Under the pieces are notes generated by a model, which searched no databases, was not told the origin of the DNA, and saw only the letters and a program-made list of their open reading frames with translations. The translations under genes and the position numbers were made by a program. DNA of 64,000 bases, taken from the NCBI RefSeq assembly GCF_029379315.1, contig NZ_JAQYWQ010000002.1, forward strand, positions 62,001 through 126,000. Reading direction: 5' to 3'. This DNA comes from Nostoc sp. S13 (lineage in GTDB: Bacteria > Cyanobacteriota > Cyanobacteriia > Cyanobacteriales > Nostocaceae). Below, in pieces: positions 10,869 to 20,400 of the stretch (positions are counted from its first letter, which is position 1; the number at the start of each line of letters is the position of its first letter).

Positions 10869-11846
10869 CTACTCAAAAAGGTTGTGACGCCCTTGTTCTG
10901 CATCTCCGTTGACAATTTTGATTAATTGCTTTTTGAGCAATACTTGTTTTTTATTCAGGATAAAAGCTACACCTACAGCCAGCAAAATTCCACCCGCACC
11001 CTGATGTTCGGGAACAGAAGTAGAGGGTGCGCTAAATCCATACTTTGCCAAAATTTCTTGCCCTGATGGTGACAGGATATATTCAGCTAATTTTTCCCCA
11101 TCAGGATCGGCATTTTTCAGTGTAGTCAATCCATAATTAGCTTTCGTTGCTAAATAGTCGGGTAATTCTACTATTTGGAGATTGTCACCACCTACTATTG
11201 CTTGGGCAGCCTTCCCACTGGTGTAATAAGCTAAAAAGATGTCTGCCTGCTTTGTTTCTTCTAGAAAGTAGACTAAATTATTTTTACCATTAGGAACTAT
11301 AGGAGCATTAGGATTACCACCTACTAATTGCAAAGCTTTATCCTTCAGAATTTTAGAGCTACCAGGTTTAACCTGATTAGTCTTATCAAATATCTGCCAT
11401 GCATAGTCACCAGATGGATCTGCTACAGGTGTGGAGGTTGCCACCTTGATTTCAGGTTTTAGCAAAAAATCCAACAAATTATCTGATGTGATACCAAGTC
11501 CTGATCTGACAACAGCAGTCATGCGGTTGCTAGTGAAGTTCACTACAGGTTCACTTAAACCTTCCTCAAACAATGTCTGAGGGTTATCAATATCTGCACT
11601 GGCAAAAACATCTGCGGATTTTCCGGTTTCGGATAATTCTTGTTCTATAAGTTCTCGTGTTGAACCAGACGGGCCAAATCGCGTTTATACTGGAATCCCA
11701 TATTTCTCGTTAAAAGATTCACCTACTTGTGTGAGGCTATCACGCAAACTACCAGCACCATATAGCTTAACCGCGAACGCCTGAGTTGGCAAAGTCACAC
11801 CGACAGCACAAGCTATCAGTGAAAAGGCAAAAAAATGCTTTTTCAT
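10869..11846 (-). pseudogene. Molybdate-type substrate-binding protein (ModA-like) with PEP-CTERM-like tail; in-frame TAA at 11685-11687
   Basis: Reverse strand from 11846 reads MKKHFFAFSLIACAVGVTLPTQAFAVKLYGAGSLRDSLTQVGESFNEKYGIPV*TRFGPSGSTRELIEQELSETGKSADVFASADIDNPQTLFEEGLSE and joins the 10869..11573 ORF in frame. Tail SVPEHQGAGGILLAVGVAFILNKK. Confidence 0.8.
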
Positions 11847-12087
11847 ACTTTTTCATAATTGTTATTTATATTGTTGCGTTGCTATTACTACTCAATGAAT
11901 TTTCTGTAAGTCTTATTTAAGTGTTAGTTTTAGATAAACGTAGAAATAATTACTTTTTTTCATCAAGTTTTTCAATGAGTTCTCAGATATACGTGGTTTG
12001 CGGCTAGAGGTATAATACCAACTAAATTGGAAAAAATGAATAGCCCAACATCTTCAAATGCTAACTTGATCAAACTTTTAAGTTTGT

Positions 12088-12170
12088 CCTCAGTTTCATG
12101 GAGGCATCAATCGTCCTGATGTTGCCCAGTCTGTGCTGAAATAACAGGCTGCACACAAGTGAAACTGAGG
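12088..12170. other. Candidate structured element: 11-bp inverted repeat enclosing two further hairpins (possible three-way junction)
   Basis: CCTCAGTTTCA (12088-12098) pairs with TGAAACTGAGG (12160-12170). Between them are GGCATCA...TGATGTTGCC and CAGTCTGT...ACAGGCTG. Confidence 0.45.
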
Positions 12171-12598
12171 TGGGATGATGACCAGCAGCAAGAAGCGCCT
12201 TTAGCAAACAGGCAAAAAATCTGTATAGTAATTATGTATAGATTAATACTAATTAATAAAACATCAAGAAATTTCAAAATTTAAAACTGCAAATAAATTA
12301 GGACGTATTCTAAATAATTATTTAGCGATAATTGGCTGTTACCATTCTTAACATTGTTTATTTATACTATTGTATGGAGCTAGTAGCGAAAGTCGGGTAA
12401 ACCTTAACTGGAATTGAAAATTTTCTACTTTGTCGAAAATAAATTTTCATCTAGAGTAGGACAGAGATACCTGCTGTTTACACATACAAAAAATCTAGCT
12501 GAAGCCTCTGGCTTATAGCTATGGGAAACCAAGCTTGACGCTTGAGAGTCTGGTTTCAAAATGGGTAACAGCAACATCCCCTATCAGCTTGATCACCT

Positions 12599-13204
12599 AT
12601 GCTAAAAGTTATGCACTCGGCCACCAACTCAGCCACTCCAAATTCCCAGTGGGAGGATTTAATCAAGCTTCCAGCCCCAAACACAGTTCAATGGGATAAT
12701 ATCAAAACCCAATTAGACTTGGTGCTGTTGGCGCTAGAAACCTTAACTGGGATTGGTTCAGAGGCTATGCTTTCGGCGGCAACTGATCTGAATTTAGAGT
12801 CAAGAGTGCCAGACCGCGTAGCTTTATGGCGACTGCGCCAATCAAATCCCCTACGCAAAGGTCAAGGAGGGCGAAAAAAGCTAGATGTCGAAGAAGCGCG
12901 ATCGCTTGTTCTGATCACCTGCTACCTAGCCAAACAGCACCAGGAATTGATTCGCCGCGCTGTCGGTCTGTTGGAACAAATGGCAGAAAATAACCGGGAA
13001 CCTTACCAGGCTGCTTTACTTGGAGATTATATTGATGCTTTTTGCAACACTTACCAAGAGCGGATGGAAGAGGACGAGCAAATCTCAACGGATTTACTAA
13101 CTAACCTGGCACTAAAACTGCTTGTAGATTTACTTTTTTACAGTGCTCCTGGTGGGCATCGCCGTCTCTGGCTAGCACTTATAGACCGTTCAACAAAATT
13201 TTAG
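12599..13204 (+). CDS. DUF3038 domain-containing protein
   Basis: LDLVLLALETLTGIGSEAML...RVALWRLRQSNPLRKG...; cyanobacterial family, next to a DUF4335 gene as commonly seen. Confidence 0.8.
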   Translation: MLKVMHSATNSATPNSQWEDLIKLPAPNTVQWDNIKTQLDLVLLALETLTGIGSEAMLSAATDLNLESRVPDRVALWRLRQSNPLRKGQGGRKKLDVEEARSLVLITCYLAKQHQELIRRAVGLLEQMAENNREPYQAALLGDYIDAFCNTYQERMEEDEQISTDLLTNLALKLLVDLLFYSAPGGHRRLWLALIDRSTKF

Positions 13205-13434
13205 ATTAAAGAATTGAAATTCCTCAACCAAAATTCGCTCATTAAAGTTTGCTAGGTAAAGATTCCTTTTTGATGGTCGTTAGCCCTTGGGCGATGCACT
13301 ATCAGCACTGCTTCCTCCTTGCACACCAGTTTGGATAACGGAAGGAACCTGACAAAGTTCTGAGTGGAGGAATCCGCCGTTTCAACTTTTCTTTTTTTGC
13401 AAAATTCCAAATAGTCTTCCTCGCAGTTCCTGCC

Positions 13435-15063
13435 ATGCCTCTATCAAATTCTGTCATTCGTTGCTACACACCCCCGACTTGCACGCTAGAAGTATTCGCG
13501 CAAAGCTCACCTCTATCCCGTTGGATGGGGAAAACTGTCCTGAAGCACCTGAGCTTTGAGCTGCGTTTTGATGATCCCCGACTACCAGAAGAAAACAGAG
13601 TTCCAATTCGGGGCGATCGCGATCAACTCGAAGCCTTATGTGATGCAGTCACCAGCTACGTACAACAATTCCTCCAACAGTCTCCAGAAAGCTTTTGGGT
13701 CAGTTTCTCCGGTACCCAGGAGTCAAGCACAGCACTGGATGAGCCGGAATTAAAGTCCTCAACAAAAACATTAAATTCTTTTAGCACCCAGATTTCAGGG
13801 GCAAATATCCACTTAGAACCAAGCAGCTATTTAACTCACAACTTATTTCTCGGTTCTCTCGCCAATCACTCATCTGGGCCGATAATTAAACTCAGTCTGC
13901 TGCAACTATTTGATTTGGCAAGTGCTTTAGATGAATACTCGACTGATGTCATGTCACTTCCAACTCTCAACAGCACCACTTCGAGTCTGAGGTTCCCTAC
14001 TTGGGCGCCTGTTGCCGCAGTATTAGTATTAGGCGTAGGTTTGTTACCAGTTACTTGGCAATATGCTAACAACATTAGAGAAAAGCAACAGCAAACAGCC
14101 AAAACAGCAGATCCAGCAGCGATCAAGACTGCTTTAGAACCTTCACTAAACTTTCCCACGCCTGAACCCGGACTCAGCAGTCGCTCAGATAACTTACTAG
14201 GTTCCACTCCTCCACTTCCCACATCCAGTTTGCCCCCAGCACCTTTAATAGCCCCTAGTTCCACTTTCTCTACACCGCCACCTCTATTTCCAAATAATGC
14301 ACTGGGTATACCTCAGAAAACGATTTCAACGCTTCCCAGCAATCGAGCGATGCCTTCTGGGAGCTTCTCTAACGCACCATCTAGCAAAATTCCAGGCCAG
14401 GAAATAGCCATATTACCAAATCTGGGACAGAACCTTACAGGGTCAAGTCCCCAAGCTGATGCTCTTCCTCAAAGGCGGAATTTGCCACCCAGACTATCTT
14501 CTACCACGGGCAGCTTACCAACTAATATCTCAGCAGTTCCCCCGTCTGTTGACACCATACCCAATAATAATGGTGGCAATACCCTTACTCAACCCTCTTC
14601 AATAAACTCAGAAGAGCAGCTAGAGGAAAGAATGAATTCCCTACAGGCATCTTCTGCTGGAGAAAAACCTGCTTCAAAACTTCCCACCTCTAGAACTGCG
14701 GATAATAATCCTTTCATCGATCAATTAGGAGATGGACGCAAAACCCCCACATCCACAGAAGTGGCAACTAACAGCACATTATTTGACACACCTCAAATAG
14801 CAGAAGCTAGAGAATACCTAAAAAAGCGTTGGCAACCACCTACTGGACTAGCACAAACATTAGAGTACAGTTTGATAGTCAGTGTTGATGGCAAAGTGGA
14901 ACGAATTTTTCCCCTGAATAAGGCAGCAAGAGAATTCATTGATAGCGCTGGGATGCCTGAAGTCGGTAAACCTTTTGTTTCCGCCAATAGACGCGGACAA
15001 AATGTCAGAATTCGAGTTGTTCTCAGCCCTGATGGCAAGGTACAGACTTTTCCAGATGAATAA
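13435..15063 (+). CDS. DUF4335 domain-containing protein with one TM segment and a long Pro/Ser/Asn-rich linker
   Basis: N-terminal RCYTPPTCTLEVFAQSSPLSRWMGKTVLKHLSFELRFDDPRLPEENRVPIRGDRDQLEAL; TM WAPVAAVLVLGVGLLPVTW; C-terminal YSLIVSVDGKVERIFPLN domain. Confidence 0.8.
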   Translation: MPLSNSVIRCYTPPTCTLEVFAQSSPLSRWMGKTVLKHLSFELRFDDPRLPEENRVPIRGDRDQLEALCDAVTSYVQQFLQQSPESFWVSFSGTQESSTALDEPELKSSTKTLNSFSTQISGANIHLEPSSYLTHNLFLGSLANHSSGPIIKLSLLQLFDLASALDEYSTDVMSLPTLNSTTSSLRFPTWAPVAAVLVLGVGLLPVTWQYANNIREKQQQTAKTADPAAIKTALEPSLNFPTPEPGLSSRSDNLLGSTPPLPTSSLPPAPLIAPSSTFSTPPPLFPNNALGIPQKTISTLPSNRAMPSGSFSNAPSSKIPGQEIAILPNLGQNLTGSSPQADALPQRRNLPPRLSSTTGSLPTNISAVPPSVDTIPNNNGGNTLTQPSSINSEEQLEERMNSLQASSAGEKPASKLPTSRTADNNPFIDQLGDGRKTPTSTEVATNSTLFDTPQIAEAREYLKKRWQPPTGLAQTLEYSLIVSVDGKVERIFPLNKAAREFIDSAGMPEVGKPFVSANRRGQNVRIRVVLSPDGKVQTFPDE

Positions 15064-15177
15064 TTGAAGAAGAATTCATAAGCGGAGCTTGGGATTGCTC
15101 TACGGCTTGGTGTCATAATCAAGACGCTCTCAAAGAAATCTTTGAGCAGTTGTGATAGAAGCTGTTTAATTCCCCGC

Positions 15178-16632
15178 TCATAAATTCCAGTTACGGCAAA
15201 AATGGAAGAAGCCTTCTAAAAACTCTTGCAAAGCAATATTGCTATTTAACCTCTGCTTACTCCACTCTCTTGCAGTTTGTTCCAGAATTTCTGAGAAACT
15301 AGGATAGACGGGAGATAGATTTGCTAAATCTTTGACTTTAATTTTTTGTGACATTGTTAAAGCAATCAAATTAATCAACTCTCCAGCTTCTGCCCCCAAT
15401 ATCGAAGCTCCCAAAATTTCCCCGTTGCGTAGCACAATTAATTTACACATACCAGTGGTTTCGTCCCGAAGTTGGGCTGCTGCCATTGTTTTAAAATACT
15501 GTCGCAAAACTAAGACTTCATCTCGACCAAATTGGGGTTTTGCCTGCGCCTCTGTTAAACCCACTTGCGCCAGCATCGGCACAGAAAACATCGCCCAAGG
15601 AATGGAGTGATAATTTACTCGTAACCTGGGGAAAAAGAGTGCATTGTTCAGCGCAATTTTTGCCTCATAATTAGCGATATTGGCAAAGTCGTAACCACCA
15701 ATTACATCACCACAAGCGTAAATGCGGTGGTTAGTGGTTTGCAGTTTATCATTCACCACTAAGCTACGCCGATGCCATTTCACACCTACTGTTGCCAAAT
15801 TTAAAGATTCAAGATTCGGCTGATGTCCAGTCGCCACTAAAATTTCATCAGTTTCAATTGCCTTGTCTCCTGCTTGAATCCACTTTTTATCCTCAATTAG
15901 CCTCACCTGAGTTACTGATTTTTTGGTGAGTACGCGCACACCTTCGATTTCCAACTGCCCCTGAAGCAGCATGGCTATCTCAGGGTCTAGATATGGGAGA
16001 ATATAGGGATGCTTGACTACCAGGGTCACACTGCAACCAAACCGCGCCAAAGTTTGAGCGATTTCAATGCTTTGGGGAATCCCGCCGATAATGACCCAAT
16101 TTTTGGGTAATATCGCTCCCTTTAAGGATTGCCAAATATTAGATAGGGTTAGGTAGCCAGTGGCTTGCAATCCGTCAATCTCTGGAATTTCTGGACGCGA
16201 ACCACTGGCCAGTAAATAGGCACGGGCGCGTAGTAGGCGATTATTAACGACAAAAGTCAGTTGGGGCGAAGATTGAAATTGACCACTGCCAACGATAACA
16301 TCGACTCCCCGCGCGGCTAGGATGGCTAGAGAATGCTGTTCTTTGAGATTTGAGGCGACGCATTGAGCATACAGCATCGCTTCTGTCCATGCCATAGATA
16401 TGTGGCATTCTTCTGAGGTATGAGTGTGTTTGGCATGAATACCAAAACTAGGGGCATCATTTAACTTTTTTGCCAGTTTACCAATTTCAGTAAGAGCATG
16501 GTGATAACTAAACCCGTAGTCTACTTTGGGTTCCACTAGGGCAACTGTAGCACGTAGTTGGGTTGCAGCAAGGGCAGCGTAGTATCCAGCAAGACTGCCG
16601 CCAATAATTACGACATCATAATCAATAGTCAT
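15178..16632 (-). CDS. NAD(P)/FAD-dependent oxidoreductase of the pyridine nucleotide-disulfide oxidoreductase fold
   Basis: FAD motif DYDVVIIGGSLAGYYAALAA; NAD-binding VIIGGIPQSIEIAQTLARFG; second FAD motif YACGDVIGGYDFANIANYEA. Confidence 0.85.
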   Translation of the reverse strand: MTIDYDVVIIGGSLAGYYAALAATQLRATVALVEPKVDYGFSYHHALTEIGKLAKKLNDAPSFGIHAKHTHTSEECHISMAWTEAMLYAQCVASNLKEQHSLAILAARGVDVIVGSGQFQSSPQLTFVVNNRLLRARAYLLASGSRPEIPEIDGLQATGYLTLSNIWQSLKGAILPKNWVIIGGIPQSIEIAQTLARFGCSVTLVVKHPYILPYLDPEIAMLLQGQLEIEGVRVLTKKSVTQVRLIEDKKWIQAGDKAIETDEILVATGHQPNLESLNLATVGVKWHRRSLVVNDKLQTTNHRIYACGDVIGGYDFANIANYEAKIALNNALFFPRLRVNYHSIPWAMFSVPMLAQVGLTEAQAKPQFGRDEVLVLRQYFKTMAAAQLRDETTGMCKLIVLRNGEILGASILGAEAGELINLIALTMSQKIKVKDLANLSPVYPSFSEILEQTAREWSKQRLNSNIALQEFLEGFFHFCRNWNL

Positions 16633-16706
16633 TTGTCATTTGTCATTTGTCATTGGGCATTGGGCATTGGGCATTGGGCATTGGGCATTGGGCATTGGGC
16701 ATTGGG
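16629..16706. repeat. Heptamer tandem repeats: (GTCATTT)x3 then (CATTGGG)x8
   Basis: Direct reading; CATTGGG occupies 16651-16706 in eight exact copies. Confidence 0.95.
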
Positions 16707-16801
16707 CATGGGGCATGAGGAAGAATGAAAATTACCTCTTTCACCTCTGCTCCCTGTTCCCTCATTTCCCCTACTCCCTACTCCCCACTCTCCACTCCCC
16801 A

Positions 16802-17935
16802 TTACCCCTTATCCCCAGAGGGGGCCCCACCTTCCCCACTCAGCGCTGTTAATAAGCGTTGGTTATCGGACTCTTCACGTACAGCAACCCGGAAAAAGCG
16901 ATCGCCTAGTTCTTTAAAGCTAAGGCAATCGCGGATTAAAATCTGGTGATACTTGAGTAATTGTTGCTGTAACAGCGAAGTAGACTTTTGGGACTCAACC
17001 AGTAAAAAGTTAGCAGCACTTGCTTGGGGTTGCAATCCTGGGATTTCAGCTAAACCCTGAAAGAGTTGGTTTCGTGCAGGTGGTAGCCATGCCCAGGTTT
17101 GCTGCTGAAACTCCGTATCTTGGAGTGCCGCAATTGCCGCCGCCGCCGCTAACGTGTTTACGGGCCAGGGGTCACGCCATAGCTGCCATCTAGCTAGGCA
17201 GTCAGGGTGTGCGATCGCATATCCTAATCGCAGTCCTGGGAGACTGTAAAATTTGGTCAGCGATCGCAATACTACTAAATTCGGATATTCCTGTACCACC
17301 GGAATCAGGCTTTGTTCCTGATTGGGCGGCACAAAATCCATAAATGCTTCATCTACCACAACCAAAGCAAATTGCTCAAGATAGGGCAAAATACAGTCCC
17401 GCGAAAATAGCTTTCCCGTTGGGTTGTGGGGATTATTCAGAAGCAGTCCTTTCTCCTTTGTCAAAGACCAATCACCAATCACCAATACTTCGGCAAAGCT
17501 TAGTACAAGTGACCAATCACCAATACTTCGGCAAAGCTCAGTACAAGTGACCAATGACAAAGGACACTCCAGCACTTTAGCGTTGTACGCCCTTAGGGTT
17601 CGGTAGTAGTCGCCAAAGGCTGGAGTTATTAAAGTTGTCGCGGCTAATTGAGCTAATTCCCTACCGATTAAAGTAAGTAATTCTGCGGAGCCGTTACCCG
17701 GCAGAATCCACTCAGGCGGCAGTTGATGAAAGTGACTGAGAGCTAGTCTCAGTTCACTATAATTTGGATCTGGATAGTGCTTAAGATTACCAATTTGGGA
17801 CTTAATAGCAGCGATCGCGCTATTTGGAGGCCCCAACGGGCTGATGCTAGCAGAAAAATCCAGAATAGCGTCAGGGGGACAGCCAGCCAGTGCTGCTGCC
17901 CAGGCTAAATTTCCCCCGTGTGCAGGTTGCCGCAT
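16802..17935 (-). CDS. cobD: Threonine-phosphate decarboxylase / histidinol-phosphate aminotransferase-like PLP enzyme (cobalamin pathway CobD type)
   Basis: MRQPAHGGNLAWAA...DFSASISPLGPP...LPGNGSAELL...NNPHNPTGKL...VVVDEAFMDF...SLTKFYSLPGLRLGYA. Contains an in-frame tandem repeat insertion. Confidence 0.85.
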   Translation of the reverse strand: MRQPAHGGNLAWAAALAGCPPDAILDFSASISPLGPPNSAIAAIKSQIGNLKHYPDPNYSELRLALSHFHQLPPEWILPGNGSAELLTLIGRELAQLAATTLITPAFGDYYRTLRAYNAKVLECPLSLVTCTELCRSIGDWSLVLSFAEVLVIGDWSLTKEKGLLLNNPHNPTGKLFSRDCILPYLEQFALVVVDEAFMDFVPPNQEQSLIPVVQEYPNLVVLRSLTKFYSLPGLRLGYAIAHPDCLARWQLWRDPWPVNTLAAAAAIAALQDTEFQQQTWAWLPPARNQLFQGLAEIPGLQPQASAANFLLVESQKSTSLLQQQLLKYHQILIRDCLSFKELGDRFFRVAVREESDNQRLLTALSGEGGAPSGDKG

Positions 17936-17961
17936 TAAAAAAGGGTTCCCGAAGACAGAAC

Positions 17962-18246
17962 CTATGCTTTTGGGGGTGCTACCTTTTCTCTAAACAGTTT
18001 TCCTGCCGAGAAAGCAGGAACCCTTGTCGCTGGGATTTCCATCTTTTCATTTGTTTTTGGGTTGCGACCTTCGCGGGCTTTACGTTCCCGTGATTCAAAG
18101 GAGCCAAATCCCACCAACGTTACCTTATCACCAGAGGAAACCGCTTCAATAATCGTTTCCAAAGCGGCAGTTAAGACTGCATCCGCTTGTTTCTTGGTAA
18201 CACTAGCTTTTTCAGCTACGGCATCAACTAATTCACCCTTGTTCAT
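17962..18246 (-). CDS. HU family DNA-binding protein
   Basis: MNKGELVDAVAEKASVTKKQADAVLTAALETIIEAVSSGDKVTLVGFGSFESRERKAREGRNPKT. ATG at 18246 preferred over the upstream start at 18297. Confidence 0.95.
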   Translation of the reverse strand: MNKGELVDAVAEKASVTKKQADAVLTAALETIIEAVSSGDKVTLVGFGSFESRERKAREGRNPKTNEKMEIPATRVPAFSAGKLFREKVAPPKA

Positions 18247-18697
18247 ATCAAACTCCTGAAGGTTTACTTGAGATTCTTTACGGATGCACCTTGACACATC
18301 TGTACTGAAATCTCTGTTCGCGGAAATACAAAAATCATCCTTTAGGAGTACCTTTACTCAAAATGGCTGTACATCCCATCGGCTCGACTTTTCAATGAAT
18401 CATTCTAAGGTGTTGTAGCCTGATGTGGATAGATGAAACCATTAATTTATATAGATTTCAGGATGTTTTGTAATATTAGGGTAGTTGTTCCCCGAAAAAT
18501 CACCCCAAAAGTAGGAAAAAATACCTAGTAAATACCGCGATCGCGAGGCAAACAGGGGAGTGAGGAGGTGGGAGATGGTTACTAATTGTTGGGATTAATT
18601 ACCGATGTTGAAGAGTTATTGCTGAGATTAACCAATTTTTATGAAAATCGAAGCCTTTACGATTTGTGACATTGCCACAAATCAGCCAAAGGATTTT

Positions 18698-19339
18698 TCA
18701 TTCCCTACCAGAAATTTCCTGTTGCACCCAAGCCCGAAAAGCGCGGGTGGTAGCAATTTCCCCATTTTTTTTAGCTTCTTGGATAAACCGAGGAATCTCT
18801 TTCACCGACACAGGCGCAAAAGTAGGGCTGGTTTGGACTTCTGAGTATTGCCCACCTGCAAGTGTGTAAACTCGCAACACACTGCCGTTATAACGCCAGA
18901 ATTCGGGGACTCCCATCGCAGCATAAAGCCTCAGCTTGTCTATTGCAGACCTGGAATATTCCACCTCTAGCACCAGGTCTGGGGGTGGGTCGATGGCTAT
19001 ATCAATATTTTCTTGATCTCGAACTAACGCTTCATTTTGGATATAGTAGCTACTATCTGGCTCTGCTCCCTGCTCTAAATCATCTCGCGTTAAAGTTAGC
19101 GAACCAGCACGTTTAATTTCCCAACTCAACTCTTCGCACAACACACCAACTAAGCCTTCAATTACACGATTTGAGTTTTCGTGCGGCATTTGTGGGATTA
19201 TAATTTCTACAGTTCCATTGTCATAAGCAAATAGGGAGTTTCGCTCTGAACCCATTTCAGCCAGCATGGTTTTAAATGTTTGCCAGCTGATGTTTTGGAG
19301 TAAAACCCTATTTTTTGCGGATGTTGTTATCGCCACCAT
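18698..19339 (-). CDS. Uma2 family (DUF820) protein
   Basis: AEPDSSYYIQNEALV, PPPDLVLEVEYSRSAIDKL, GVPEFWRYNG motifs. Confidence 0.85.
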   Translation of the reverse strand: MVAITTSAKNRVLLQNISWQTFKTMLAEMGSERNSLFAYDNGTVEIIIPQMPHENSNRVIEGLVGVLCEELSWEIKRAGSLTLTRDDLEQGAEPDSSYYIQNEALVRDQENIDIAIDPPPDLVLEVEYSRSAIDKLRLYAAMGVPEFWRYNGSVLRVYTLAGGQYSEVQTSPTFAPVSVKEIPRFIQEAKKNGEIATTRAFRAWVQQEISGRE

Positions 19340-19569
19340 AGTTTAGTTCTCCGCAACAAACCTTTTCCAGTACTGTACCCCTTAATATTACAGTTAAGAA
19401 TAAATATGCTAATGGGGAATGACGACAAGTTCAAATTCCTTAAAGTCCGCCTGCGCGAACTTCTCTGCAAGACGCTGTTCGCGTTCGTTTGTGTAGCCGT
19501 GATTTCTAATCGCTAGGTATATTTTCTAGACGCTGTAGGGGCAATTAATGAATTGCGCCTACGTTACTT

Positions 19570-20144
19570 TTACCAAATTCGTTGTATGTTGAGTACAAAA
19601 CCAGGTAAAACATTTTCCCCGGAAATAGTTTGAGGAAATTTTAAAACTTCTACATCTTGACCTGGACGATAAATTTGTACTTCCTGTTTTTTTCGGTTGA
19701 TCAACTAACCTAGACGACAACCATTTTCGATATACTCTTGCATCTTCTTCTGAGTTTTTTTCAAGTTGTCATTAGGTGAAAGTATCTCGATCACAAAATC
19801 AGGACATAGGGGAATAAATTTTTCTTTTTGTTCTTTAGTCAAAGCATCCCAGCGAGATTTTTCCACCCAAGAAACATCTGGAGAACGGTCAGCCCCTGAA
19901 GGTGAAGTAAATCCAGTTGATGAATCAAAAACTTCGCCCAATTGATTTTGATCGTTCCAGAACCATATTTGAGCGTTAATAGTAGAATTACTTTTTCCTG
20001 TTTCCCCCCCCTTGGTGGCATTAGAATCAACTCTCCTTGGGCATTGCGTTCTAATTTTAAATCGGGGTTTTCTTCACACAATTGATAAAACTGCTCTCTT
20101 GTCAGTTTAATTACAGAATTGAGGTTTAATGTAAGTGCAGTCAT
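19570..20144 (-). pseudogene. Uma2 family gene with a frameshift in a homopolymer G run plus a downstream in-frame TAG
   Basis: ORF 19839..20144 (MTALTLNLNSVIKLTREQFYQLCEENPDLKLERNAQGELILMPP) and ORF 19705..19941 (GEVFDSSTGFTSPSGADRSPDVSWVEKSRWDALTKEQ) are N- and C-terminal halves in different frames. After NGCRLG a TAG is followed in frame by LINRKKQEVQIYRPGQDVEVLKFPQTISGENVLPGFVLNIQRIW. Confidence 0.85.
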
Positions 20145-20328
20145 AGGAGTATCTCCCGTTTTTGTTCGCTAACTGGGCTACAAAAACCTAATACAGTTCA
20201 GTTAAAGTTTTTTGATGAAAATTCTAAATCACAAAAACGCAATAAATCGTCCTCTTTATATTACAGTTACTACTTCTATTCTGATTAGGTATTTTTATTC
20301 TAGAATGACATTTAATCGTCAACAAGAA

Positions 20329-20359
20329 GATGTCCGACTTCTTAAAAAAGTCGGGCATC
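20329..20359. terminator. Stem-loop downstream of pilQ, probable terminator
   Basis: GATGTCCGACTT-CTTAAAA-AAGTCGGGCATC, about 40 bp beyond the pilQ stop. Confidence 0.5.
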
Positions 20360-20400
20360 TGAGGCTTTGCCATAGGTAACTTACCTACCGATTATCTTTA

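Noticed and set aside
6060-11687. Stop-codon reassignment (TAG/TAA as Gln)
   Set aside because: All other genes here end normally at TAA/TAG/TGA; two isolated in-frame stops are better explained by C-to-T nonsense mutations.
12088-12170. Hammerhead-like fragments CTGATG and GAAA(C) within the hairpin element
   Set aside because: The core continues CTGATGT rather than CTGANGA, and stem II does not form convincingly, so no ribozyme is claimed.
16629-16706. Possible CRISPR array in the CATTGGG repeats
   Set aside because: The unit is a 7-bp direct tandem with no spacers; it is a short tandemly repeated sequence.
16640-16949. ORFs 16640..16852 and 16725..16949
   Set aside because: They translate heptamer repeats (WALGIGHWALGIGH...) and the antisense of cobD; not genes.
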